DNA of 64,000 bases, taken from the IMG/VR virus record IMGVR_UViG_3300043399_000587, positions 1-64,000 of that record; one strand, written 5' to 3'. Under the pieces are notes generated by a model. It did no database searches and was not told the DNA's origin. It was given only the letters and a program-made list of their open reading frames with translations. Source of the stretch: a virus. Both the position numbers and the translations under genes were made by a program. Positions 43,301-50,999 of the stretch are shown one piece after another (the first letter of the stretch is position 1; each line of letters begins with the position of its first letter).

Positions 43301-43945
43301 GGTCTATTCTATCCAAGTGGAATTACAAATGACTTAAGTGGAAACTTAGTTGCAGTTCCTGCGTCACACATGATGCTAAGAACATTCATTAGAAACGATA
43401 CAATCGCTTATCCTTGGTTAGCTGCTGCTGGTACTCGTCGTGGTATCATCGACAATGCTGCAAACATTGGTTATGTAAATCGTCAAACTGGTGAATTCCA
43501 AGTTATCAAAACACGTATAGGCATTCGTGATGTGTTGTATGTAAACTTCATTAACCCATTAGTGTTCTTCACTGGTCAGGGTCTATTGAACTACGGTAAC
43601 AAGACTAGCTTCAACTCTCAAAGTGCGTTAGACAGAACTAACGTTGCACGTTTAGTTGCTTACATTCGTAGACAATTAACTCTTGCCGGCAGACCATACG
43701 TCTTTGAACCTAACGATGCATTTACACGTGGTCAGATTAAGAATACATGTGAATCTCTAATGTTAGATTTGGTTGCTAAACGCGGTGTTTATGACTTCTT
43801 GGTAGTTTGTGATGAGAGTAATAACACCCCTGCTAGAATTGACAGAAATGAACTTTGGGTTGATATTGCAATTGAACCTGTTAAGGCAGTTGAATTTATC
43901 TACATCCCAGTTCGTATCTTGAACACAGGAGAACTAGGAGCCTAA
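40358..43945 (+). CDS. gp18: Tail sheath protein gp18, enlarged
   Basis: A contractile sheath subunit of 1195 residues, against 659 in T4. The N-terminus SPGVEVTVIDQSQYLPA is typical. The C-terminal about 350 residues keep the conserved core: TGLGRNTYLG-like VTRNTYLGLFYPSG, then NKTSFNSQSALDRTNVARL, FEPNDAFTRGQI and a final VEFIYIPVRI. The extra length lies in the middle (about residues 120-800), which is Thr/Gly/Asn-rich and looks like surface beta domains. Highly expressed; terminator-like hairpin follows. Confidence 0.93.
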   Translation: MALTSPGVEVTVIDQSQYLPAAPGSVPFVLLATAQNKADPNGAGIAQGTTAANANKLYQVTSQRDLVTLFGNPTFYTTSNGTPIQGYELNEYGLLAAYSVLGVTNRCYVLRADIDLASLVGQTGRPVGSPTNGTYWLDTTSSQWGIYEFNATTGNFTLQDPIVITDAADLSGGVPLASIGNIGDYAVVASSLYNLTPLAAQQFFYKTTNNGWVEIGTANWRDDWPTAQGTESNPTLTAGDSFDLNITGQATVTITVPDAGGGVGTVAGVANEINSLSWGYLSAAVRDGKLCIFLDFPEGQAAPPRYVGLTNNTNSPLDDMGIDEGNYYQPILVWGTGAQQPTWQQGQTFPRPTGSVWMKAGGTGLAPVVEEWDSTLQDWVTKEVQLYTSDAAANAGLDPTGGQAIPAGTIYGQYNFNNNLRNSPVYLWKRAATGPTVVTGTNTSPDFSSLAPLGTGPYTLRVSVTQPNSPTLSPAYTVTIPEGSDATDFVTAWIGAGIPYTSASVASSGAIQLTHNLGGSILITDQIQSGPNFGYSNGVLVEAGFIAGTTEGVKYYNSLLTNFTGIAQSSTSGSGTGCTFSVTTSYDVYVPVQTFGGGGGSGYAVGDVVTIDGTDLGGASPANDLELIVAQVGVGGAIQAVQYSTGVSSTLYLIELSNWREFDYTANEGAPVANPANNTNWFYSVVDEVDIMVNYNGNWKGYKNQNYDLNGFPTPSGVNATDPNGPIVSASAPETQSDGTALVYGDLWIDTSNLENYPVIYRWQSVNGENQWVLIDNSDQLNPNGVVFADARWATNGTTSVTNDPIPTIQSLLTSNYLDLDAPESSLYPTGMLLFNTRRSGYNVKQFKQNYFNSTNFPGASLPTERNAWVSVSGLQSNGAPYMGRKAQRAMVVEALRSAIDTNTDIRDEDNFFNLMATPNYPELQPNMVVLNADRGETGYILGDTPMGLSDSATAIQAWATNAAGAASTGEDGCVTRNTYLGLFYPSGITNDLSGNLVAVPASHMMLRTFIRNDTIAYPWLAAAGTRRGIIDNAANIGYVNRQTGEFQVIKTRIGIRDVLYVNFINPLVFFTGQGLLNYGNKTSFNSQSALDRTNVARLVAYIRRQLTLAGRPYVFEPNDAFTRGQIKNTCESLMLDLVAKRGVYDFLVVCDESNNTPARIDRNELWVDIAIEPVKAVEFIYIPVRILNTGELGA

Positions 43946-43948
43946 TTT

Positions 43949-43970
43949 AGAAGGGGATTCTTCCCCTTCT
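43949..43970 (+). terminator. Hairpin after the sheath gene
   Basis: Stem AGAAGGGGA / TCCCCTTCT with loop TTCT and a short T-poor tail. Terminator-like, probably leaky. Confidence 0.65.
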
Positions 43971-43988
43971 ATCTTAACTTTAGTTAGA

Positions 43989-43996
43989 GATAAATA
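43989..43996 (+). promoter_or_regulatory. Late promoter box for the tail tube
   Basis: GATAAATA 21 bp before ATG 44018, with AGGAGAA between them. Confidence 0.75.
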
Positions 43997-44017
43997 ATAT
44001 AAACAGGAGAAATAAAA

Positions 44018-44710
44018 ATGGCAGCAGCCTCATATTCATTAAGTAACTTATCGGTAAAGCCAGATGGTCAAGAGAACCAAGGCTTATTGATGCCGAAGTT
44101 ACAATTCAGATTTAGAATGACATTTTTTAACTTTGGTTTGGGTGATAATGACTTGCAACTAACAAGACAAGTCATCGATCTTTCTCGTCCAAACTTGTCA
44201 TTTGCTAAAATCACATTACCTGTATACAACTCAACATTGTATATGGCTGGTAAACACACATGGCAACCGATGACAGTTAACTTACGTGATGACGCGGGTG
44301 GCAACGTTTCTAGATTGGTTGGCGAACAACTACAAAAACAATTAGACTTCGTAGAACAAGCAAGCGCATCAGCAGCAAGTGATTATAAGTTTTCTGCTTA
44401 TATTGACATTCTTGACGGTGGAAACGGTGCATATGAAGCAAACATCCTAGAACGTTGGGAACTATATGGATGCTACCTTGAATCCGTAAACTGGAATACA
44501 TTGAACTACGGCACTTCAGAAGATGTAAGAATTGCATTAACAATTCAATTTGATAATGCTGTTCAATCCGATGGTTCTGATGGATTAGATGGAGCTCCAG
44601 CAGGTGTTGGTATCGGTGCAGGTGGAATTAATGGTCGTCAACCTACAGTAGGTGACGTTGGTTTGACAACTGGCGTGGGTGAAGGCGGCACAGCCGGCGC
44701 ACTAGGATAA
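44018..44710 (+). CDS. gp19: Tail tube protein gp19
   Basis: A 230-residue protein directly after the sheath, with LQFRFRMTFFNFGLGD, VIDLSRPNLSFAKITLPVYN and a LERWELYGCYLESVNWNTLNY segment, the pattern of the T4-type inner tube. The C-terminus is a Gly-rich extension (GVGIGAGGINGRQ) not needed for the tube fold. It forms stacked hexamers inside the sheath. Confidence 0.88.
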   Translation: MAAASYSLSNLSVKPDGQENQGLLMPKLQFRFRMTFFNFGLGDNDLQLTRQVIDLSRPNLSFAKITLPVYNSTLYMAGKHTWQPMTVNLRDDAGGNVSRLVGEQLQKQLDFVEQASASAASDYKFSAYIDILDGGNGAYEANILERWELYGCYLESVNWNTLNYGTSEDVRIALTIQFDNAVQSDGSDGLDGAPAGVGIGAGGINGRQPTVGDVGLTTGVGEGGTAGALG

Positions 44711-44743
44711 TTTCAGGTTGATAATCGGCCGAGTTTATAATCA

Positions 44744-45706
44744 ATGGCATATTACGGTGACAATATTCAAAAGCCGAACTTAGGTTCGGCTTATTTGAGA
44801 GACTTTACACATGCTGCTAAGATATTTAGGCCAGGGTCGTATGACGTTGCGCCTAAATTTAAATTCCTGTTTCATACGTTTTTTGATATAAATCCCGTAG
44901 CTTATAATCGAAATGCTAACACCGGAGATAACTTCGGTGTGTTAGTTAAGAGTGTTAGGTTACCTTCTTTTAGTATAAAAACTCAAGAGTTAAATCAATA
45001 CAATCGAAAACGAATTATTCAAACTAAAATAAATTACGAACCCATAAACATCACGTTTCATGATGACAACATTAACATGATTACGAAATTATGGGATGCA
45101 TATTATACATATTATTACAAAGATGCTACCAATTTTAATGGATTAATTAATGGAAGCAGAACTAACAATACAGAAAATGCACAAGTTAATAATAATGCCA
45201 ATTGGAATACTCGAAATATATATGATGGTGATTTGACTGGGGAAAACAATTGGGGTTACATTGGTGAAAATTTTGGCGCCGGTGGTATTACCAAAGCACC
45301 TTTTTTTAGAAACATTACGATATTCGGATTTAATAGGCATAACTTTACTGCATACACTTTGATTAATCCTATGATTACAAAAATGGATCATGATACATAT
45401 AATTATAGTGAAGCGGCAGGAACTATGGAAATTAAAATGGATATAAACTATGAAACCGTAGTTTATAATGAAGGTGCTATGGATGGTAAAACACCAGATA
45501 ATATTGTTCAAAGTTTCGGATTAGATGCATTCTATGATAAAACACTAAGTACTATAACTCCAGCTGGTGCCAATTCCGCAGAAACAGGTCCTGGTGGGTA
45601 TAAAGATGCAAACGGTGGTTCTATTAGAACTATGAATCCTAGAAATCAAAATAGATCAGGTAACCTACCAAGTAATTATCCTTATAGCATATACGGAAGG
45701 GGATGA
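44744..45706 (+). CDS. Second tube-fold protein, possibly baseplate tube initiator
   Basis: A 320-residue protein: YLRDFTHAAKIFRPGSYD, then KFKFLFHTFFDINP, LVKSVRLPSFSIKTQELNQY and INITFHDDN, the beta pattern of the tail-tube family. A large Asn-rich insertion lies near residues 130-185. Its position after gp19 and its single-copy look (no own late box) fit a gp54- or gp48-like tube initiator, but the exact T4 counterpart is uncertain. A terminator-like hairpin lies within its first codons. Confidence 0.65.
   Translation: MAYYGDNIQKPNLGSAYLRDFTHAAKIFRPGSYDVAPKFKFLFHTFFDINPVAYNRNANTGDNFGVLVKSVRLPSFSIKTQELNQYNRKRIIQTKINYEPINITFHDDNINMITKLWDAYYTYYYKDATNFNGLINGSRTNNTENAQVNNNANWNTRNIYDGDLTGENNWGYIGENFGAGGITKAPFFRNITIFGFNRHNFTAYTLINPMITKMDHDTYNYSEAAGTMEIKMDINYETVVYNEGAMDGKTPDNIVQSFGLDAFYDKTLSTITPAGANSAETGPGGYKDANGGSIRTMNPRNQNRSGNLPSNYPYSIYGRG
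44771..44792 (+). terminator. Hairpin inside the start of the second tube gene
   Basis: Stem AAGCCGAAC / GTTCGGCTT (9 bp, perfect) with loop TTAG, followed by ATTT. It lies at codons 10-17 of the gene, 60 bp after the gp19 stop. Could attenuate transcription after gp19. Confidence 0.5.
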
Positions 45707-45707
45707 T

Positions 45708-45980
45708 ATGTCATCAATCAATACAGCCAACAATCCTAACGTATCATATAACTATCAAAAGAATCCTAATTTAACTGCATCAAATTTTGCACAATCACAA
45801 GCAGGATTGATTATATCTAATAGAGATAGACCTAATGTAAATAGAAATGCAAGATTCATTTTTCCAGCAAACATGAGTACTCCTAATTATGGTGCAGGTT
45901 CACCGACTCTTTTAGCAAGAACAGGCCCCGCTACAATTGATGGAGAATTTTTATACGCAGGACGTCAGGTGACAGCATAA
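45708..45980 (+). CDS. Unknown small virion-region protein
   Basis: A 90-residue Asn/Ser-rich protein beginning MSSINTANNPNVSYNY; no hydrophobic core is obvious. It is packed tightly between tail and head completion genes. Unrecognised. Confidence 0.7.
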   Translation: MSSINTANNPNVSYNYQKNPNLTASNFAQSQAGLIISNRDRPNVNRNARFIFPANMSTPNYGAGSPTLLARTGPATIDGEFLYAGRQVTA

Positions 45981-45981
45981 T

Positions 45982-46350
45982 ATGGCAAGAATTATTGATG
46001 ATCGATCAACCTCACTAGATAGAACTGTACAAATCTTTGATTCATTCTATCAAACCGATTTAAAAGTTGGCGCAAGCCAATTTGACATTGTGCATGGCTA
46101 CTTTACTAGTGTATGTGGCACAAAAAACATAGCGGATAACTTTACTACCGTATTATTTAGAATATCTACGCAAACGGGTGTTGATGTCTTAACTCTACTT
46201 GATGAGTTAAAAGGCAAAAACACAAACAAATTACAAATGAATCAGCAAATTTGTTACTGGTTGAACAGTTTAAAATCTAAAACTTCATTATACGGAATCG
46301 CAGTGATTCCTCAGCCAGTAGTTCCTGTTGCAAGAAACGTAGTTTTATGA
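45982..46350 (+). CDS. Conserved virion-region protein, 122 residues
   Basis: Helical protein with FDSFYQTDLKVGASQFDIV, ADNFTTVLFRISTQTG and QQICYWLNSLKSKTSLYG. I associate this pattern with conserved proteins upstream of gp4 in T4-like marine phages. Role unknown, probably baseplate or tail assembly. Confidence 0.75.
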   Translation: MARIIDDRSTSLDRTVQIFDSFYQTDLKVGASQFDIVHGYFTSVCGTKNIADNFTTVLFRISTQTGVDVLTLLDELKGKNTNKLQMNQQICYWLNSLKSKTSLYGIAVIPQPVVPVARNVVL

Positions 46351-46351
46351 T

Positions 46352-46789
46352 ATGGCAAAATGGGCGCAAGGCATCTACACTCCCAAAAACCCTCAAAAAT
46401 ATATAGGGAATCATAATCCCAAATATAGATCGGGTTGGGAACTTACGTTTATGACGTTTTGTGATAGTCATAAAAATGTGTTGTATTGGGCCAGTGAAGC
46501 ATTAAGAATCCCCTACAAAAATCCCCTAACAGGAAAACAAACTATATATGTTCCTGATTTCTTCGTTGTTTATCAAAACAAGTACGGCAAGCAAATTGCT
46601 GAAGTCGTAGAAATAAAACCTAAAAAACAAAGTCTAATTGAAAGTAAAGTTTCTAACGCCAAAGATAGAGCGATTGTAGCTATTAATCATGCTAAGTGGG
46701 CTTCGGCTATGGCATATTGTAAAAGTCAAGGTTATACTTTTAGAGTAATTACAGAAGACGACCTTTTCTATAATGGACGCAACCGTTAA
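46352..46789 (+). CDS. gp4: Head completion protein gp4
   Basis: A 145-residue protein with YRSGWELTFMTFCDSHKN, LYWASEALRIPYKNP, VPDFFVVY and AEVVEIKPKKQ, matching T4 gp4 (also called gp50). The fold is nuclease-like (the D...ExK arrangement is visible). It completes heads after DNA packaging. Its stop codon overlaps the late box for gp16. Confidence 0.88.
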   Translation: MAKWAQGIYTPKNPQKYIGNHNPKYRSGWELTFMTFCDSHKNVLYWASEALRIPYKNPLTGKQTIYVPDFFVVYQNKYGKQIAEVVEIKPKKQSLIESKVSNAKDRAIVAINHAKWASAMAYCKSQGYTFRVITEDDLFYNGRNR

Positions 46790-46795
46790 TAAATA
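46788..46795 (+). promoter_or_regulatory. Late promoter box, exactly leaderless for gp16
   Basis: AATAAATA then CGGGT then ATG 46801; the start codon is at the expected +1. It overlaps the gp4 stop. Confidence 0.65.
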
Positions 46796-46800
46796 CGGGT

Positions 46801-47283
46801 ATGACTAAGAAACTTGAAGAACTGTTTGAATTTCCTTCTGACGATAAGGAAGCCAACGAATCTATATTAGAAAAGGTAGCTGCTGATTCTATAACTCAGG
46901 ATGCACTTTCAAACATTGAGAAGATAGAAAACGCATTACCTCAGGTCCGCGGTTTAGAAGCCACAGATACTGAGATGGATGATCTAGCTGAATTAGCAAA
47001 GAATAGTTATAAAGATTTGATGGATTTGGGTATGCAAGTCGATAGCAGGTTTAGTGCTGAAATTTTTGGAATAGCTGGCAACATGTTAGGTCATGCTATA
47101 ACTGCTAAGACAGCAAAAGTCAATAAAAAGCTTAAAATGATTGAGCTACAACTTAAAAAAGCAGCATTAGATCACAAGCTAGCAGTTAAGAATGAAGAAG
47201 TAGAAGCTACACCATTAGGCGACGGACAACTTTTAGACCGAAACGAACTGCTTAAAATATTGGCTAACAAAAAAGACAAATAA
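46801..47283 (+). CDS. gp16: Small terminase subunit gp16
   Basis: A 160-residue helical protein with AELAKNSYKDLMDLGMQVDS, SAEIFGIAGNMLGHAITAKT and KKLKMIELQLKKAAL, the conserved core of T4-type gp16, which regulates packaging by the large terminase. It has no ribosome site and is expected to be leaderless. The large subunit gp17, usually next to gp16, does not follow here. Confidence 0.88.
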   Translation: MTKKLEELFEFPSDDKEANESILEKVAADSITQDALSNIEKIENALPQVRGLEATDTEMDDLAELAKNSYKDLMDLGMQVDSRFSAEIFGIAGNMLGHAITAKTAKVNKKLKMIELQLKKAALDHKLAVKNEEVEATPLGDGQLLDRNELLKILANKKDK

Positions 47284-47284
47284 T

Positions 47285-47292
47285 GATAAATA
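47285..47292 (+). promoter_or_regulatory. Late promoter box
   Basis: GATAAATA right after the gp16 stop, 20 bp before ATG 47313; the leader contains GAGGA. Confidence 0.7.
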
Positions 47293-47312
47293 TAAGATAA
47301 TTGAGGAATAAT

Positions 47313-47948
47313 ATGATCAAGCATAGTTTAAAACACTATATAACCGAAAGTGTAAAGCTTTACGATTATACTATCAAAATCGCCGGAGAAGTAGATAAAA
47401 ACTTCTGTGATTTGTTTTGTCATAATCTTAAAGAGAAATTTGATGCGGTTGAAATAAGTAAACCTGTAACTACACCTATACAAAAAGATCCATATGGATT
47501 TCCTGATTTGCGTAATCAATCTATAACTATAATCAAAGCAAATTTCAGATACCCTGCTACTGAACCAATGATTCAACAAATCGCACAATTGTTAGGTTAT
47601 AACGTAAATTTGGTTCGTGCTGTGCAAACTAATTACAACGACAGCATCAATAGCGAGGCAGAAGGTTATGCTAATGAAGGTAGCCACAGTCCTCTATTAA
47701 ATCATACTGAACTAGAAGAACAGCCAGGCGCTAAAGAAGCAAATAAAGCATACGGCGACTCATATCGCCAAAGCATCAAAGATCAAATGAAGGGTAATGA
47801 AATACAAATGCAATATGCAGGTAAGCAAACACCCAATGCATTTGATCCTTTCAAGGCTATTCCACAAGATCCAAAAGGTGGCAATAGCCCTATGAGTAAA
47901 ATTACAAGACCAGCCAAACCAAAAACTGGGGCTGCTTTTAACAAATAA
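47313..47948 (+). CDS. Probable internal head or structural protein
   Basis: A 211-residue protein beginning MIKHSLKHYITESVKLYDYT. The YITE|S site resembles the capsid-targeting peptide cut by T4 gp21. A compact alpha-beta domain follows (YTIKIAGEVDKNFCDLF), then a hydrophilic tail rich in Gly, Pro and Lys. It lies just before the 979-residue modular protein. ATG 47313 is better placed after GAGGA than a TTG at 47301. Confidence 0.7.
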   Translation: MIKHSLKHYITESVKLYDYTIKIAGEVDKNFCDLFCHNLKEKFDAVEISKPVTTPIQKDPYGFPDLRNQSITIIKANFRYPATEPMIQQIAQLLGYNVNLVRAVQTNYNDSINSEAEGYANEGSHSPLLNHTELEEQPGAKEANKAYGDSYRQSIKDQMKGNEIQMQYAGKQTPNAFDPFKAIPQDPKGGNSPMSKITRPAKPKTGAAFNK

Positions 47949-47962
47949 TAAGGAAATAAAAA

Positions 47963-50902
47963 ATGGATTTCAAATCAATGTTACAACAGTTGAGCCAGTT
48001 AAGTGAGGCTACTAAAGAAACTGAAAAAGGTCGCATACACAAAGCTGATCCAGGTGGGTACGGTCGTAAGTTTGACACTGATGAAGAAGGTGATGAAAAT
48101 AAAGACGACAAGAAAAAAGAACCAGCAGTAAAGCGTGGGCGCGGTCGTCCTAAAAAGGGTGCTGATAGCGAAACTGGTCAAGTTGCAAAATATGATAATG
48201 CAAAGGCATTGCAAAGTTTTATGGTTGGTAATTTACCTAAAGGTAAATTGCCGGGTAAGCCAGGTAAAAAACACACGTTAAAGGACTGGGTCGAACAAAT
48301 AGAAGCAGAGTATGTTGCTGAAGCAGCTCCTGGACAGCAATTAACAGTTAAGCCAATGCCAGGAGCTGCTCAACTAGTAGATCCTTCAACACAAAGAGTT
48401 ATGGCAACAGGTGATGCGGCAGCCGTTAAGAATATACAAGGTGCAGTAGCACAGGGTAAAGTTCAAATGCGAGGCCCCGGTCCACAAGAAATGGCTGAAG
48501 AAGGTGATTATTCTGCTAAAAAAGCAAGAGCAGGAAAAGATATCGGTAAGCCAGGTAAGCAATTCAGTAAGATCGCTAAAAGCGCAGGTGAACGTTATGG
48601 TTCAAAGGCAGCAGGCGAACGTGTTGCAGGCGCTGTTCTTAAAAATCTAAGAAAAGCGGATGAAGGCGTTTCAGAAGCCTCAAAGAAGATTCCGGCAAGC
48701 AACAAACCAGTTAAGCCAGAAGATTTATATGTTTCACTAAAAGATATTCCAGCCAAAAAGCCGCGTGGACATACCCAATATGATCCCGCTAAAGAGTTTC
48801 CTGGGGTAAAAGCATTTAAAAAGCAAGGTGTGGCTGAAGGCTATTCACTGAAGAAAACTAATGTTGAAAAAACATTTCATCCAGGTGACCCAGAGGATTA
48901 CGGCAGTGTTGATATGACACGAAAAGATACGGATTACGAAATTATCAACAACAAAACAGGTCAAGTAGTAGGTACTGCGAGTTGGACTACTAATGATTAT
49001 TTTGGTCCAGGCGCACTAAAGATTACTATGAAGAATGGTGCCACACGCTGGATAGATATTTGGGAGCGTGAAAAAGGCAACCCACAAAGTGCTTTCAATC
49101 GCTTTGTGAAAGACCCAAAAACAGCCAAAAAATATAAAGAGCAAGGTGTGGCGGAAGCATCAAATGGTTTATATCAAAAAGCCATTCGCAAGTATGCCCA
49201 ACAAGTAGCAAATGATTATCTAGGCGGCGGAGACGAACATCTTTATGGTGCCAACAAGTTTGATGCTGAAATGTTTGGTGTAAGCCGAGAACAAGCAAAT
49301 AAAGACTTTAAGACATTGTTTAACATAATTGTACGTGCTCAAGCAGTAAAACAACGACAAGGTATGAAAGAGTCAGACACGGCAGAAAAAAAGAAAAATC
49401 CATGGAATGAAGGATATTGGGCAGGACATAGACAGGAAGATAGAGATTGCCCATATCCACCTGAGTCATCTGCCGCAGAATTCTGGGAACTTGGTTATTA
49501 TCAAGGCAACAAAGACAGAAAAGATGAGATGACAGGTCGTGTGATAGAAGCTGATATTCCATCTGATCAAATGGACATGGGTGCAGGCCTAGGTGCTGGA
49601 CGTAGTTCTAAAACTTTCGAAAGTACAAAAGCAAAACCAGATTTCTTAGATTTAGATAAAGATAAGAATAGAAAAGAGTCTATGAAAGATGCTGCTGCTC
49701 ACGCAAAACAAGGAAAGAAAAAGAAAATGAATGAAAGTTCACATAGACATTCTGCTGCTAGACTTATGGGCAAATCACATGCACTAGCAAAAGAAGGATA
49801 TAATTGCCGTTATGAAGATATGGATGAGGCAAGAGAATATCATGAAGGTTTCAAAGAAGGTTTGGACGAATGCTATGGACAAGGTGTGTATGAAATGGCA
49901 CCTTCGACCCCACCCATGACTATGGGCGGAATGGCAAATCAAGCTATGCCTGCAATGGAAGATGACATGGAAGAAGGTAATGCATTTACTGCTGCACTTG
50001 CAAGAACACCACGTGGCGGTGAGTTCAGTGTAGGCGGTAGATCATTTACTGATAGATCAGGATATGATGCAAAATTAGATGAATTAGCATTTGAAAGTTT
50101 AGATAACCAATTGAATGCATTATTAAATGAAGATGCTGTAGCAGAAGGCATGACTGTTTCTATAAGTAAAGGTCAACAAGGAATGCCTGATAGTGTTACA
50201 GTGTCAGCACAAGATAATGAAGCAGATGCATTGTTAGGTTTAATTAAACAAGCTGGTTTGGGTTTGTTCGGGGACGACCAACCCAATGGATATGAAGCTT
50301 CAGACGGGGATCAAGTTACATCTCATGGAGACATAAAAGTTGTAGGTGATCATGATGGTATGATGTCTTTGATTAAGAAAGTATCAGGTGGATCACAAGG
50401 TGATAGTGAAGACTATGCTGATGAAGAAGGTCACGAAGGTCATGATCACGCAGAAGATGAAGTATGCGATGACTGTGGTTCCGCAGACTGCCAATGTGAT
50501 GAAAAGGTAGATGAGGTTGAATCTTACGATCAAGAAGAAGAACAAGTAGCTGAAAATAATCCACCGGACAGTGACGCAGCCGAAACTACTGCAGATGAAA
50601 ATGCTGAAGCAGAAGAAGATATGGCTCTTGCCGCTACCAATGAAGGTGGTGATGGAAGTGAAGCCAGTGAAGAGGGCGAAGAACAAGTAACTGAATGGGC
50701 AAATGATGCAGGGAAAAGAGCAGAAGACTTTGATGATGAATCATTTAACACTGATATAGATTTTATTACAAAGGTAATTTCTGGTGGTTTAAACAAGCCA
50801 AAATCAACTGGTCAAACGACAGTACCCGTGGTTGCTAGTCAACATGATAGAATGGTAACACACGAATCTATTGCTGATTGGAAAAAATTAGCAGGATTGT
50901 GA
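47963..50902 (+). CDS. Large modular protein with QGVAEG sites; candidate internal-head polyprotein
   Basis: A 979-residue hydrophilic protein. The N-terminus MDFKSMLQQLSQLSEATKE looks like a capsid-targeting peptide ending in LSE|A. A basic KRGRGRPKKG AT-hook-like motif follows. Candidate prohead-protease sites recur: YVAE|A, GVSE|A, QGVAE|G (about residue 294), QGVAE|A (about 397), DAVAE|G. A module at residues 479-520 resembles ribosome modulation factor (GYWAG, CPY, WELGYYQG). Then come acidic, Glu/Asp-rich parts and a Cys cluster (CDDCGSADCQC). Late promoter upstream region, terminator downstream. Processing is inferred, not shown. Confidence 0.8.
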   Translation: MDFKSMLQQLSQLSEATKETEKGRIHKADPGGYGRKFDTDEEGDENKDDKKKEPAVKRGRGRPKKGADSETGQVAKYDNAKALQSFMVGNLPKGKLPGKPGKKHTLKDWVEQIEAEYVAEAAPGQQLTVKPMPGAAQLVDPSTQRVMATGDAAAVKNIQGAVAQGKVQMRGPGPQEMAEEGDYSAKKARAGKDIGKPGKQFSKIAKSAGERYGSKAAGERVAGAVLKNLRKADEGVSEASKKIPASNKPVKPEDLYVSLKDIPAKKPRGHTQYDPAKEFPGVKAFKKQGVAEGYSLKKTNVEKTFHPGDPEDYGSVDMTRKDTDYEIINNKTGQVVGTASWTTNDYFGPGALKITMKNGATRWIDIWEREKGNPQSAFNRFVKDPKTAKKYKEQGVAEASNGLYQKAIRKYAQQVANDYLGGGDEHLYGANKFDAEMFGVSREQANKDFKTLFNIIVRAQAVKQRQGMKESDTAEKKKNPWNEGYWAGHRQEDRDCPYPPESSAAEFWELGYYQGNKDRKDEMTGRVIEADIPSDQMDMGAGLGAGRSSKTFESTKAKPDFLDLDKDKNRKESMKDAAAHAKQGKKKKMNESSHRHSAARLMGKSHALAKEGYNCRYEDMDEAREYHEGFKEGLDECYGQGVYEMAPSTPPMTMGGMANQAMPAMEDDMEEGNAFTAALARTPRGGEFSVGGRSFTDRSGYDAKLDELAFESLDNQLNALLNEDAVAEGMTVSISKGQQGMPDSVTVSAQDNEADALLGLIKQAGLGLFGDDQPNGYEASDGDQVTSHGDIKVVGDHDGMMSLIKKVSGGSQGDSEDYADEEGHEGHDHAEDEVCDDCGSADCQCDEKVDEVESYDQEEEQVAENNPPDSDAAETTADENAEAEEDMALAATNEGGDGSEASEEGEEQVTEWANDAGKRAEDFDDESFNTDIDFITKVISGGLNKPKSTGQTTVPVVASQHDRMVTHESIADWKKLAGL
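48821..48841 (+). repeat. QGVAEG-encoding dispersed repeat, copy 4 (one mismatch)
   Basis: GCAAGGTGTGGCTGAAG at 48823, one base different from the core, encoding KQGVAEG. Confidence 0.88.
49136..49158 (+). repeat. QGVAEG-encoding dispersed repeat, copy 5
   Basis: Exact 17-base core at 49141 with the same AAAGA lead as copies 1 and 3, encoding KEQGVAEA. It lies 48 kb from copies 1-3. Confidence 0.9.
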
Positions 50903-50918
50903 TATTCTAATATCATTT

Positions 50919-50947
50919 TAGCCCGACTATAGTCGGGCTATTTTTTT
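50919..50947 (+). terminator. Intrinsic terminator
   Basis: A 22-bp perfect palindrome (arms TAGCCCGACTA / TAGTCGGGCTA) followed by seven T. Confidence 0.92.
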
Positions 50948-50970
50948 GGCTATATCGTTTACGTTAAAAC

Positions 50971-50978
50971 GATAAATA
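50971..50978 (+). promoter_or_regulatory. Late promoter box
   Basis: GATAAATA 22 bp before ATG 51000; leader with AAGGTGA. Confidence 0.75.
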
Positions 50979-50999
50979 CTTAATAAGGTGACATAAAAC

